From positions 1 to 64,000 of the forward strand of contig WPDH01000081.1 in assembly GCA_019137255.1 (NCBI GenBank): DNA of 64,000 nt. The letters run 5' to 3'. The first letter of the stretch is position 1; every line of letters begins with the position of its first letter. The notes below the pieces were generated by a model. That model did not search any database. It was given only the letters and a program-made list of their open reading frames with translations, and was not told where the DNA came from. Origin of the DNA: Corinectria fuckeliana (taxonomy: Eukaryota; Ascomycota; Sordariomycetes; Hypocreales; Nectriaceae). Both the position numbers and the translations under genes were made by a program. Positions 12,527 through 23,558 of this stretch are shown here, one piece after another.

Positions 12527-14345
12527 AGAGGGCTACGCTCCCATGGTAGGGACGGTCTTATCTATTGTGATTTGCATTGGGAATCTGGAACATGGGACCA
12601 AGAGATTGAACGTGGACAACACACCGCGTGAACATACCTACATGCCTAGCGTACCTGAAATGGTCGATGATAGCGAAAGCAAGTAGCGAGCAGACGAGCC
12701 AGTTCAGGATCACAGGATCAGATCAGCTTGCTCTGTTTGACGGCTCTGGAATACGGGCTGAATCGAAATAACGTCCCAAAAATCACCTGTCTACTTAGCT
12801 TCTGTCTTTGCCTTGTTAACATGAGTGACTGAGTCGTGACGTCGCCCGAGCGGTATGGTCCCACTACTAAGCGGGGCACATAATCATCCATGCCCCGCCC
12901 CCGCCAACTGAATGCGGCAAGGCTGACTGATGCTCGCACACAAATGGAACAAATTCCCTACTGCTCCATCGCGACAAAAATATTTACAAGTCAAAACATG
13001 AGTGCAAAAAATCAACATACAACAGTGAGGATTCCCCGGTCGTCACCGACCCGAGTACTAATTCACCGCTTCTCAGCTTGACTAAGGGAGAGCGGACGGG
13101 ATCCCGTATTTTCTAAGAGCTATGGTCGTATGTACCTGACGCTCCGTCAATGCAGTCAATGAGGGCATCGCGATCTCACAGTCTCAGAACTATCCATAGA
13201 CTATCTTGGCATCTAAAACACAGAGGTTGATATTTCTGCAAGAACCTGAGAACGATGCCCTTGACGAGTTTTTTTCTTGTTTTATCGCTGAAAATGAGCA
13301 CCTCCTCAGTCTGGAACGTGACAAGTTTGCTATAGAACTTTTTACAGCTACTGTCTAATGCCATGGTAATGTGGCTAGAGGAGATCAAGCGCCAACACCT
13401 TGGTACCGCCGGCATAATCAGTTGACGTCCTTCCCCCGCGATGGGGCACTTATTCCATGGAGGGCTCGGTATCCGCACCTCCTGGGCAGCGGATCACTGT
13501 GACGATGATGTACAAAGCTATTTCTAACAGTGATCCGCAAGTTGTCTTCTAACATCAACGAGTTTCGGCTTTAACAGGCACCCGCAGATGATTACACGGG
13601 GGCGTTGAAGCTACCCTGAGCATTCCATTGACTACTATTTTACGGACGTCTGCAGTAAAGCTCGTTGAAAAGAGCCTATATCTCATAGTACCTAACAATT
13701 ACAAGGGCACAATGAACAAGACAAGGTCAAACAACCCAACAAACACCGAATACACAACTGAAAAGGGATACGTGTTTCGGCCTTCGCCCACGTATCTGAA
13801 TGCTACTGTAGGGACTTCATCTCGTCCAAGTCTACAATGGTTGCGTCCAAGGAGTGTATGAACACCCTTGCGTTGGGGATTTGTCTGACATCCGCGGGCA
13901 AAAAAACAAAGTCCATCATCATCACTTATCATTCGCGCAGTCAAGAACCCTTTAAATCGGGCAGAGCCTATCGTGGAGGGGCAATGCCAATCTTCACTTG
14001 AATATGGGTATCCCTAATGTTCAGTCGCAATGCCGCTCGAAATCCGCGTTCTCAACTGAACCCTTGTCCTGACCATCAGGCCCTGATGCCTTTTAGCATC
14101 CTCTATGTGATACATCATCCTGCACATACCGCCACCCTTGGGAGTGAGCACGTCCCGGACCGCTGAAGTGGCCCTGAATTATGAAAGCATGAAATGAAAA
14201 TGACACATCTGGATATCCTCGTTGTCCGCGGCCTTTCGGAACCATGTCCCAAATGTTACAACCGGGATGGAGCCCTTTATGTCTCCAGTCCGGATTCCTA
14301 ATTCCCTCCGGTAGCCGCCCCAGTACGCTGAAATATGCCGCGTTC
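12527..14345. other. intergenic region, no gene recognised
   Basis: 1.8 kb between the rtc3-like gene and the 3' end of the RING gene. The longest minus-strand frame (about 13176-13478, 100 codons) has no recognisable domain, and I do not call it. No tRNA or repeat was seen. Confidence 0.5.
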
Positions 14346-16154
14346 CTACCGCTGCCTTCCATCGCGAGGCGAGCCGCTACCGGACCCTCCTCCGGACCCC
14401 CCTCCACTGAACCGGTCACGGAGCCAACTAATGGGACCGTTACCGCTCGGACGCCCTCGGTCTGATCCTGACCGCCGGCTGCTTTCTGAAGGGCTTCTCT
14501 GTCTCATCCGTGCCCCGAGCTCCTCAGGACCTGCTGGCCGAGAGCTGGCCGGAGAGTGTGAGCTACGTCGCTGTAGGCGTGAAGTATCGTAGCTGAACCC
14601 AGAGGTGGTGCCCTGGTCCCGAGCTCGATCGCGCTCCTGCTCCCGCTGCAGCGAAGTGAAGCTTCGCAGCGCCTCATTCAATCGACTTTGGCTGTGGCTC
14701 GGTGGACGCGAAACTCGCGCCGGGCGAGCTTGAGAGCCATCTAAACCCTCATGCGAACCCCCAGAGCCAGGACTGGGGCTCGAGAACCAACTCGAGTTGC
14801 CTGAGAGCCCTGGCCCTGGAGGCGTTGGGAAAAGGATTGACCTGGCTGAATCTAGCCCGGCATTGGGATGACCGCCGCCGTTGCTATTATTTCCGTTGTT
14901 GTTATTGTTGTTGCTGTTGCCGTCGTTCTTCTCGATCGGCGTTCGACAAATGGGACATGTGTTGTGCTCCTTCAACCACAGTACAACGCAGTCTTCGTGA
15001 AACCAGTGCTTGCATGGCAGGAATATGACAGTTTCGCCTTGCTTCATCTCATCGATGCAAATGGTGCACTCTGCCACACCGTCACTGCCCAACATTTCCT
15101 TATCCACCGGCTTCCGGGTGAGGTTTTGGAGCGCCGTTGCTGTCGCGGGAGGAGCCGCATTAGACTGGGGATTTGCCTCCATCAGGCCAGTGATGATTCG
15201 ATCTAGGGCTTCTTGGGAGTAGACTGCGTCGCGGCTCATGCCATGAGTAGGGTTGAGAATACTGAGGACGTCGTGCAGACTGCTAGCGAAGCCAGGCTGG
15301 GGACCTCGCCCCGTACCTTCAGGACCTGCTTGGTTGATATCCTCAGGAGGACCGATATCCCGGACGATATTTGAAAAGATTCTGGGAGGATGGTTAGCCC
15401 CCGCCATCATGGATAAGCTCGTGACCTGTACACTGCTGGGTCGTGGAGGTCGATTCGGAAAGGATGGTGCATACGCTTGGAAGGGATCTGGCCCAGGGCT
15501 TCCGGGCGAGCCTCCTGCTCGAAGTCCGTCGAGTGGCCCGGAGACAAAGGTCACAGAGGTTGTACCGGCGCCCGAGGTAAAAGTCGTCCGATGAATGCGA
15601 GGCTGGCTAAAGGGCTCCGGGTCGGCTGGACCTGAGGGGGAATGTCCGGCTTCTACAGTCCTACGAGGAGGAGGACCGCCGAATCCTTGGATCATAGTGA
15701 GGAAGCGCTCTAGGACGGGGTCGACGTTTGGGTTGTGATGGCGGCCATTCGGGTCGTCTCTTACACTACGCCGAAAGGCGAACCCGTTGGATCCGAGGTG
15801 TTCAGTGATGTCGGCCTCATCTGGATCTGAGTCATCGCCATTGCCAAAACGAAAGGGGGGGATTTCGGGGGATGTGGATGCCGAGGAGTGATGTTCGTGG
15901 TCGAGATGGCGAGGATCGTTCTCTGGTTCAACCTAGCAAGACAGGTTAGTAAGGAGGACAAAGGATAAGGGAAGAGGACAGGACAGCATAAGGAGAGGAA
16001 GCCGTACAATTTCGGTAATGTCGCTGCCGCAGCTGGGGCACGCTAGGCCACGGCTATCTCGATACCACTCATTGGAGCATGCGTGGCAAAAGACGACCTC
16101 GCGGCCGGTGGTGGCATCGAGGTGGTCATGATGGTCGACGTCGTGGGAAGACAT
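14346..16154 (-). CDS. RING-H2 E3 ubiquitin ligase with N-terminal zinc ribbon
   Basis: Likely ubiquitin-protein ligase of the RNF115/RNF126 architecture. Exons 16154-16008 and 15932-14346 give 577 residues. An N-terminal zinc ribbon shows Cys23-x2-Cys26 and Cys39-x2-Cys42 (CHACSNEW, CPSC). A long Pro/Ser/Gly-rich stretch follows, then a RING-H2 at about 338-379 (CTIC, LPCKHWFHEDC, CPIC) with C3H2C3 spacing. The last 200 residues are Ser/Arg-rich and Gly-rich and look disordered. An in-frame TTG at 16193 lies upstream, but 16154 is the first ATG and gives the normal short lead-in to the zinc ribbon. In animal relatives the ribbon binds ubiquitin or partner proteins; that role here is inferred. 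The substrate is unknown. Confidence 0.85.
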
Positions 16155-17860
16155 CTGCGCCTGTCTGCTCTGGTAGGCAGTCAAGGCGCTCAAACCAAGG
16201 CCGACTGCGAGGCCGGCGAGGCGGAAAGCACGGGACGCCAGCCTGAAGGATGGATCCTGATGCCCGGGTCTGGCGTCGAGGTAGCTACCGATAGGTATGA
16301 GCTCCTGAGAGGGCTAGCTTGAGACGGAGACGCCTCAGGGTGATGAGGAGTCCGGCGGTATGGGCGGAAGACTATGTGAGCGAGCTGCTCCAGGTTTTGA
16401 CGAGCAAATAGAGGGATGAGTGTGACGAAACGTATAGCGAAGAGGGCGAGGTGAGGTGTCGGTTCGGGAGGAGAGGTGTCGGTCGGGTGGGATAGGTTCG
16501 GGTTTCGGGCCGGGTGAAGGTGATGCGGTGGTAGTTAGTTAGCGGGTGGTGGCGAAACGCGGCGGTGGCTGTTCCCCAGGATTGATGATGCAGCTAGCAG
16601 CCGAAGCGTTGGAGGAGGCAGGCCTATTTAACGCGGGTGCTACCTAATGCGATGTGTTGGCAGAGCAAGAGGACAGGTTTGGTAGGCGAGGTGATTCGCA
16701 CAGGAAGTTAGGAGCATTGACGTGAGGTACTTTGTAATGAGATGTCTCGGACGTTGGAAGATAATCGACGTCGGAAGAACGACGGGGGCCTATAGGCCTA
16801 GAAGGACGGAGATGCAAATGCAGGCCCCCCCGCGCGAGGCGGATTCGGGAAATTCAAAAGGACAATGAGCACCGACGACTCAACATGAAAACAAGACGGG
16901 CAATCAGAGGCAAGCACAAGCAACAAGCGACGCGGAGGATTAGGAAGACGAAGGAGGTGTGAGCGGAGCAAAAAGGAATATAAATGAGGTTGAGAGGAGT
17001 AAAGTTGATGATGATGATGGATGCCTTGGTAAGCTGCCTTATCACGCCGTGACTTACTTGGGCACTGAGGCGCTGTGGGGTGCTGGCACTAGGTACTACT
17101 TACAGGGCTCCTTCAGCCTAATAGCGCAACGAGCCGCGGGTGACTGACGTAAGGCTCGGTACTTGGACTCCAGACACCGCTGACCTTGCCGGCACCTTGT
17201 CCGCACTAAGTGAACGGCGCTCCATCCTGGTACCCACGAGGTGTCCATGGTACCTTGTCCTTGTACTGCCCATCCACCTGGCGTTCCATTGCTTCACTGA
17301 CGTTACCTGTACCAAGCTCCATTCTAGGTAACCTATAGGCCTAGATATGTAGTAGCCTAGTAGGTAGTTTCCAACGTTCTGACGACTTTGGTTACAGTAC
17401 CGAACTGACGCCGCCACGATGCACTCCCGCTCGTGGAATTTCAGAATCTGCCTCATGTATATCGTGCTCAAGGAGCGGGGTTCAACAAGTAAGGCTCCCA
17501 TCCACAAACAACACGTGCACCACCAACAAATTTGCAGTTTCGATCTGACATACGGTTGAAAGATTTCAACCTCGGGGGTTCCAGGGCTGTTGATGTGCCT
17601 CTGCTCCTTAGACTGTTGGTACTGATTACCTTCATCATATTTTCTCTCAACACGGGCTGTTGCCTGGATGCAAGTCATCACCACCCTCACTCACACTGCA
17701 TCTTGATATGCATCTGTGAAATGATTGAAAAAAACATGAGCCTGATGATGCTTTGCCATATATTGTCAGCCACAGGGCGTATTTCTATAGCAACGGGCGC
17801 GAGTCAAAGAACTAACGACCAGTCATCTTACCTGTGAACCAACTCCCCCCATCCCTTGAA
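16155..17860. other. intergenic region upstream of the RING gene
   Basis: 1.7 kb with no supported gene. The proximal part (16200-16660) is GA-rich on the + strand, that is CT-rich in the sense of the RING gene, fitting a promoter and leader. The 190-codon minus-strand frame at 17118-17690 lacks any recognisable feature. Confidence 0.5.
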
Positions 17861-19050
17861 TTACAACAGCTGCATGTGCTCTATCGCATCTCCTGGCTCG
17901 AACTCATCCAGCCACGCCCTACTCACCCCAGTCACCAAGTTGATGTTCGACCGCCAAACCTGTTCCACCTCATCCCCGACTTGTCGCGTTTCCCGCATCA
18001 GATATACCACCCGCACCTTGCCCAGGCGCCTCAGCAATACGCCGTGCGCCATGGTGATGAACCGCTTCCACGCTCCGTTCGATGCGCTTGGTTGCAGGTT
18101 GTCGGCAATCAGCATGAAGTCGTCCGATATTCGGTGCATCTTCATCCCAAGACCCTCATCGACAAACTTGCCCACCGCCGGCACGGAAATCATCAAGGGA
18201 CCGTCCGCTCCTCGGACAGATCCGGTTTCGTATCCCGGTGTCGTCTTGAAGAACATGACGGACATCCGCTGAACCGTTGAAAACGGCACAATCGACTTCC
18301 TCTCTAATGTCATGTCATCTTTTGTTTCCTCCTGCGACAGTTTCTAAGAGGTACAAAATGGCTTAGCTATGATTATCATGGCCATCGCTCAACATTGTCG
18401 GGGATGAAGCTTACCTTGGCGTGCATAATCGTCTTCTCTGAAGCCACTAATGCACGCAACATTGCTTGCTGTCCCGTCACTCCCGTCGCTGCAATGTGAA
18501 CCTTCATGAACGCCAACTCGGCGATTGCAATGCCTCGAAGTATCACATAATCCCTGAGGTGCAAGTCAGGGGAGTTGTGCAGTGCCGTTGCGACGTAGAT
18601 GAGCGAGAAGAAGTTGACAAACGGCGTGTCCGCCCACACAAACCTGCCCGCGCGCCTCAGAGAGAGGAAAGGCAGCACCGGCCTCCACCTCGCCGCAGAC
18701 ATGCTGACAAGCCAGACCATGCCGAAGGTGGTGCAGACGATGATGCTGAGGGCCAGGTCCGACAGGAACAGGTTCATCGCCACAGCCAGCGCCAGCGCCA
18801 TGGCTAGCAGAGCCAGGCCGGTGTTTGTATAGTACAACTCTGACAGCTCGCCATTCTCGTCACGGGAGAGAACCGAGGTGTAACCGTCCAGTACGAACGA
18901 GGACCGAACGCCGCCGTGGTCCTTCCTGCGACTGGAGAGTCGGACGAGGAAGTAGACGACGTTGGAAATCTCTTTCAGCAGCAGGGTTATGCAAGTGTGG
19001 AGCAACAGAGCGCTGGTGAAGTTGATCTGCTGCTGCCATTGTACAGCCAT
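17861..19050 (-). CDS. multi-pass membrane protein of unknown function
   Basis: I do not recognise the family. Exons 19050-18415 and 18343-17861 join in phase 0 and give 372 residues. The first exon has four or so hydrophobic stretches: a segment near residues 9-35 (SALLLHTCITLLL), a long double one around 78-115 (GLALLAMALALAVAMNLFLSDLALSIIVCTTFGMVWLVSM region) and one near 145-160 (FVNFFSLIYVATAL). The second exon is soluble in character, with mixed charge, and may form a cytosolic domain. GTAAGC donor and CTCTTAG acceptor are good. It lies at the left end of an island containing decayed gene fragments, so it may be a lineage-restricted gene. No signal peptide is obvious apart from the first hydrophobic stretch. 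Confidence 0.6.
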
Positions 19051-19524
19051 ATCGAGTGGTTGCTAGCACCTCACGAGATTGTAAGCAGTTTCGAAACGCG
19101 TTGGTTGACTTTGAGCAAGAAAAGTCTTGGCTGGTGATTGGGAACTTCCAGATCCAGATCCGCCCCCAACGGAGATTATCACATAAGTAGATACAGGCGC
19201 ACGTGCAAGGCAGTATCTAAACCCGGTCATTTCAAGGCTGACAGAGATGCCTGCGTTCAAGTTTCCAATACTAAGACTAATGGTCTACTTGCAGAGCAAT
19301 CTACCTGTCTCTCGTTAGTCTACTTAGTGGCTCCTCCTCCGGCCCGCTCCGCAAATGGCCCCCCCTGCGTCTCGTCAACAACCGAATCGGGCTGAGTGCC
19401 TGGGGCTGATAGCTTTGTCAGATACAAGATGTTGTCGATTTGACTCAAGGTACGAATGCCAACATAACAGGGGAGCCTCCTGAGTTTGCGTACCAAACCG
19501 TCGACTTTAGATTACGGGTCAATC
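19051..19524. other. intergenic region, nothing recognised
   Basis: Between the membrane-protein gene and a pseudogene fragment. No open frame with recognisable content. Confidence 0.45.
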
Positions 19525-20045
19525 ATGCCTGGCGGTGATCAGCCTCGCCTTCAGCTGCTCCGGGCAAGCGTTGATCCAGATGAAGAAAGCGAGTTTCGTT
19601 TCCTTGTCGGCGGCAAGTTCGTCAAATACATCACCATCGACGCTGGCATATTTGACCAACATGACATGTGCTTAAGACCTGTTCTCATTTCCCTGCTTCC
19701 ACCCCTCCCGCCTCGCAACTAGAATACCTGGTCGAGTCTTCCGAAGTCCCACGACAGGAGAGGCTCGCTTTTCTGCCATCTAGAGAGTACATCTTTTAGA
19801 AGGCACGAAGACCTGGCATCTCATCCAGATCGACCACTTGGAGCTTCATCAGCTGCAGGACCAGTTATGCGACGTGTCTAGAAGGGGAGGTCGAACCGTC
19901 GAAGCCAGGCCAAGTTAAAGTAGACGAGGTAGAGGAGGCCCCTCACCTTTGGCAACGGAATACGTATTGCTATTTATTGAAGATAGTCATCGAATTCTTC
20001 CTAGGATTGATGCGAATCTCAGGGCATTTACGATTGTATCTCTAG
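19525..20045 (+). pseudogene. decayed fragment of a fungal kinase-like/hypothetical gene
   Basis: A coding-like relic spread over several frames. Frame one starts at ATG 19525 and reads FRFLVGGKFVKYITIDAG, then ISLLPPLPPRN before TAG at 19720-19722. A second frame continues with GRVFRSPTTGEARFSAI, hits TAG at 19781, then resumes RVHLLEGTKTWHLIQIDHLE to about 19880. A third frame reads CLEGEVEPSKPGQVKVDEVEEAP to a stop at 20043-20045. Phrases such as LLPPLPP-x-N...TTGE-x-x-F-x-AI and a later W-x-x-x-x-IDHLEL recall, from memory only, the N-terminal part of a fungal family that carries a protein-kinase-like domain; that domain is absent here. At least two frame changes and one internal stop make an intact gene unlikely. 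Some frame changes could in principle be introns. Confidence 0.45.
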
Positions 20046-20191
20046 ACGTCCAGTTGTTTACTAAATACCTTGGCTAAGAAGAGACTTGCTCTTGGATGCT
20101 CTGGATGTGCAAAGGTGGAACTACAAAGTGTCGCTGAAGGGCCACGGTAAAAAGTATTAAGTAGATACCCGCAACGCCGAATAGCGGCCCG

Positions 20192-22087
20192 TCAAAGATG
20201 TTCGTCATGGACCTCCTCCAAGCCTTCAAGCCATAAGGGAACATGTGAGACAGATTTCTTCCCAGTCTCATCATCCTGTGCCTCATCCTCTTCATCCTCG
20301 TCACTTTCAGGCATGTCCAACCACTCATGAGTCCACAATTGCTTTTCCTGCGGCGCATAGCCATCACATCGTAGCCAGCTGAAGATGCTCCGTGTTGCGA
20401 CTTCTGAGATGAACTCTTTGGTGTGGTCTAGATCTTCCGGGCATGGCAGGGGCTGCTCCAAGTCGTTGGACCCGATAGTTTTAGTCCATCTTGGAACGAT
20501 ACGAGTGACTTCCACGAAAGGCTGTTCAAGCCGAGACGTTCCATCGACACAGTCCCAAGCAAAGCCCTCGTATTCAAGGGCATGGCCGCTGCAGTCGTTG
20601 TGTATTCGGACTTCAATATCTGCTTCCTCAAGAGCGGTTGCACCCAACGGAGCCCATTGACAGAACGGGGCTCGAGAATGGTCGTCTGCCTGAGCAAGGA
20701 AGAGGATACGGCACTCGTCTGCACGCGATACGCATCCTCTCTCTCGGAAAGAGTTGGACGCAGGTTCTTGGATAAAGGACTGTATAGTGCCAAACCATAC
20801 GGCAGCATGCAAGTCTATGGGTATCTGCCCATATCCGAGCTGTTTTATGAACTTCCCCTGAAGCCCGAGTATCGTTGCCCCCAGCCAAAGGGGAGCGGAC
20901 TCGGGTGCTCGTTCCATGAGCATTCTTCCCAAGGCCCATGGATCACTTATAACCAGGGGGTTTGTAACATCCAATGCTCCCTGTAACCACGGACCTGCTT
21001 TATTGCATTCCACGCCCGGCTCGAAGAAAACGCTCAGTAAGGTGCTGTTGATGCTTCTGGCACGACAACTCAAGGTAAGAAGTCTGTCCAAGTCTTCATG
21101 CTGAAGTGCGTGTTGTAGTTGCCCTCCACTTTCGAGGTGTGCTTCTCGCCACGAAGTTGACGTGGTTTCAGAGAGCTTTACCTGCTTAACCTCCTTGGCC
21201 CTTGGCATTAGTATAGGCAACGGCTCGTTTCCGCTTAGAGATGGAAGTAGGAGTGCTGCGGCTAGGGCGGCCGAGCTTTGATCCTCAACGCCATTAAGCC
21301 GGCAGAACTTGTGAAGAAAGTGGCTGGCTTCAACGAACGATGCAGCTGTCTTTTGGATTAAAGGTGACGAAGAAGAACTCTTCTGGCTCGACAAAGTGAA
21401 ACTGGGGCTTTGAGTCAGAGAAACAGACCACGGGGCTAATTGCTCATCTTGCATCACAATTATTTTCGCCTGCCATCCCCTTCCCGGCGCCAGGACTGCA
21501 GCCCACCAACGAGCCTCCTCCGCGCTGGTTTCCCCTATGGACAATTTGATTGTGGAATATTGAGGAGAACCTGCTTCGGCATCATCTGCGTCTGGTGCTT
21601 GAGTGTCGGTGTACGTGACAGAGCTTTCTCCAGGCAAGAGTTCAGCCCAGCGAACTGATAGCACATATGTCCATGCTAGCATAAGGACAGAGATATAGTC
21701 CTGCTCTTGGAGAGAGAGCTAGCCCCTACAGTAGTCACCCCCCCGTTGGCTCTGATCAATGGAAAGAGAGATGGGATTCGTTGTAGAGACCGGGATTTCT
21801 ACCGCCTGACGGAAGGAGGGCATCCCACGACGACAGCCAAGAAGTGGGGAAGCCCACTCTGACGAACCGCCGACATATGTTTGACTGTGCCATTTATACT
21901 TGACATGTTTGAGTCTCACGTTTGCAGGGATGCGAGGGTGTTGAGGAAAGGCATCGTTGAGTGAGAGAGCGTGAAGTGGTAAATCGGGCTTTGCAAGGGC
22001 GTGCTGGCGCAATTTAGACCATAACCGGAAACTCGCTTCATAGGTAGCATGATATTCTTCAGTGCTTGGTTGTATGGTGTCGTTCAT
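20192..22087 (-). pseudogene. fungal lineage-type protein interrupted by an in-frame TAG
   Basis: One continuous frame of 632 codons runs from ATG 22087 to the stop at 20192, broken only by TAG at 21721-21719. The first part (122 codons) ends RGGDYCRG and the second resumes immediately with LSLQEQDYISVLMLAWTYVL, which looks like one uninterrupted conserved block. The C-terminus is acidic (DEDEEDEAQDDE). I know no function for this family. Explanations: a nonsense mutation in an otherwise intact gene, stop-codon readthrough (the stop is followed by C), or an in-frame 84-nt intron from GTAGAA at 21802 to the TAG at 21719 that would remove the stop along with conserved-looking residues. I favour a recent nonsense mutation because the frame on both sides is otherwise clean, but an annotator could legitimately call a two-exon CDS. 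Confidence 0.6.
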
Positions 22088-22257
22088 GATCCGGGATAAG
22101 TCAAGTTTTTATCAGGCTGGGACAGAGGAGAGTGTAGAAATGTAAAGTCACGAAGCTGGTCTTCATCCTGTCCGTGCACTACATACACCGCGAAACCCCA
22201 CTGTACCGTCATATGCCTGTTCTCCAGGACTTGATCTATCTCAGTAAATAATGACAT
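22084..22257 (-). CDS. short ORF, possibly a truncated fungal small protein
   Basis: 57 codons from ATG 22257 to a TGA that overlaps the next gene's ATG (ATGA at 22087-22084). It contains MTVQWGFAVYVVHG followed by an acidic run; W-G-F-x-x-Y segments like this occur, as far as I recall, in a family of longer fungal accessory proteins, so it may be a truncated relative. It could also be a leader ORF of the gene downstream. No independent evidence of expression. Confidence 0.25.
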   Translation of the reverse strand: MSLFTEIDQVLENRHMTVQWGFAVYVVHGQDEDQLRDFTFLHSPLSQPDKNLTYPGS

Positions 22258-22700
22258 GTGGATTTTTAAAGCGTTCGTTCCCAATCCGCACTGCTCAACG
22301 TAGAAGGTCTAGCTTTTTTTTTTTTTTTCTTCTCGTTCCAAGTGTCCCGAACTTCGGCCAGTTGGGGGGCATCAAGTGTGTAAATATCGGAAACCCCAAT
22401 CCAGGAGTCTCTCAAACTACCATCGCCTCCATCTCTCTCTGAGCACATAGGCCTACATCCTAGAAGTCACTAGTCATGTTAGTCAGGCACGGATATAGTC
22501 ACTAATTCAAGTACTTAGCGCTGAGGTTCTGTCGGAGATGGTGTCGTCGGGTTCCGGGCTTGATAATTAAAGAAGCTCAATGGAACCGTCGCCATTGACA
22601 TGTATCACGTCACGTTCAGGAAACAAGACTTCCTTATGCATGGGTTTCCTTTGTCATCTGTCGCAAATTTGTACACGGGTCTATTGCCGACCTCCAAGAA
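22258..22700. other. intergenic region
   Basis: No gene seen. It contains a T-rich homopolymer of 14 at about 22315-22328. Confidence 0.45.
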
Positions 22701-23177
22701 TCACTTCGATTCTTTGCCCTGCTCCGCCTTCAACCGGTCCTCCTTGTCCCACTCAATCAACTGCTTCGACCAGCTACCACAAGTGCCCTTACGTCAGTAT
22801 AGGCGCCCAGCCGGAGAGCAAAAGGACACACGGGGGAATGACGTACTATCGGCTAGGGTGCCATTCCCAGGCCTCGGGCTTTCGTGCCCAGGTCTCGCGC
22901 CCGGCGCTGAAGTTCCACGTCACAGCCACGATGCCGAACATGACAGCGCCTGCGATGAAGGTGTTGGCGCGCCAGTTGGCGGGCTGGGCGTACCAACCAC
23001 CAGCCGGTGACCAGACGTGCTTGGGGTAACTTTCGGGAGAATCGGGTTAGAGACGGCGTCGGTGTCGGAAGGGCAATTGGTCGTGGGATCGGAGTGACTT
23101 ACGGGACTTTTGCGCCGCCACCCTGGATCAATCGTTAGCGCGTCGTCGGAACCTTGGGCAGAGATGCGACTTACCAT
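22701..23177 (-). CDS. 92-residue single-span protein, probably mitochondrial inner membrane
   Basis: A small conserved-looking fungal protein split over four exons: 23177-23175 (the ATG alone), 23122-23103, 23029-22847 and 22773-22701. The joined product begins MGGGAKVPYPKHVWSPAGGW, has one hydrophobic span (about residues 30-48, TFIAGAVMFGIVAVTWNF) and ends with a charged tail (PSRYWSKQLIEWDKEDRL). Every junction keeps frame and has GT-AG borders. The shape (tiny, one helix, N-terminal Gly/Pro/Trp-rich segment, charged C-terminus) resembles accessory subunits of respiratory complex I, but I cannot name a subunit, so the assignment is inference. It is divergent from the gene for mitochondrial ribosomal protein L3, with 381 bp between the starts, so a shared promoter is possible. 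Confidence 0.75.
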
Positions 23178-23558
23178 CTTGATTGACTTGTCAAGGGACG
23201 TGTAGGGAGTGTTCTGGGAGCACAATGGAGTCGTTGAAGGTGCGTCGTGGGCCGGACCACTCAAGAAGTTGAGGTTGCAAAGCAATCCACCCGGTCCGCC
23301 CAGGCGGGAAACAGACGCGGGCCGAGGATGATCCGCGATTGTCAGCTCCAAGTACTCTCGGGGGGGTGGGGGGCTCAACTCCACCGCAGCCAGTCCGCAG
23401 GCTCACACGACTTCGGAACGCATCGCCCGCAGAACTTTTTTCGCAACGGGAACGACCAAAAGTCGATGCCACGCCCCGAACTCGACGCCCTGCGACAACG
23501 CCCCGACTCCTGATCTCCCCCCTCCCTGCGCGCGCCGTCCTCCACAGCTTCTGCCTCG
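23178..23558. promoter_or_regulatory. probable bidirectional promoter of two mitochondrial-type genes
   Basis: 381 bp between the start of the 92-residue membrane protein (-) and mitochondrial L3 (+). It contains a G-rich tract, GGGGGGGTGGGGGG, at about 23361-23374. No specific factor site is claimed. Confidence 0.4.

Noticed and set aside
17118..17690. 190-codon minus-strand ORF
   Set aside because: No conserved motif, many rare residues and no start/splice context; treated as chance.
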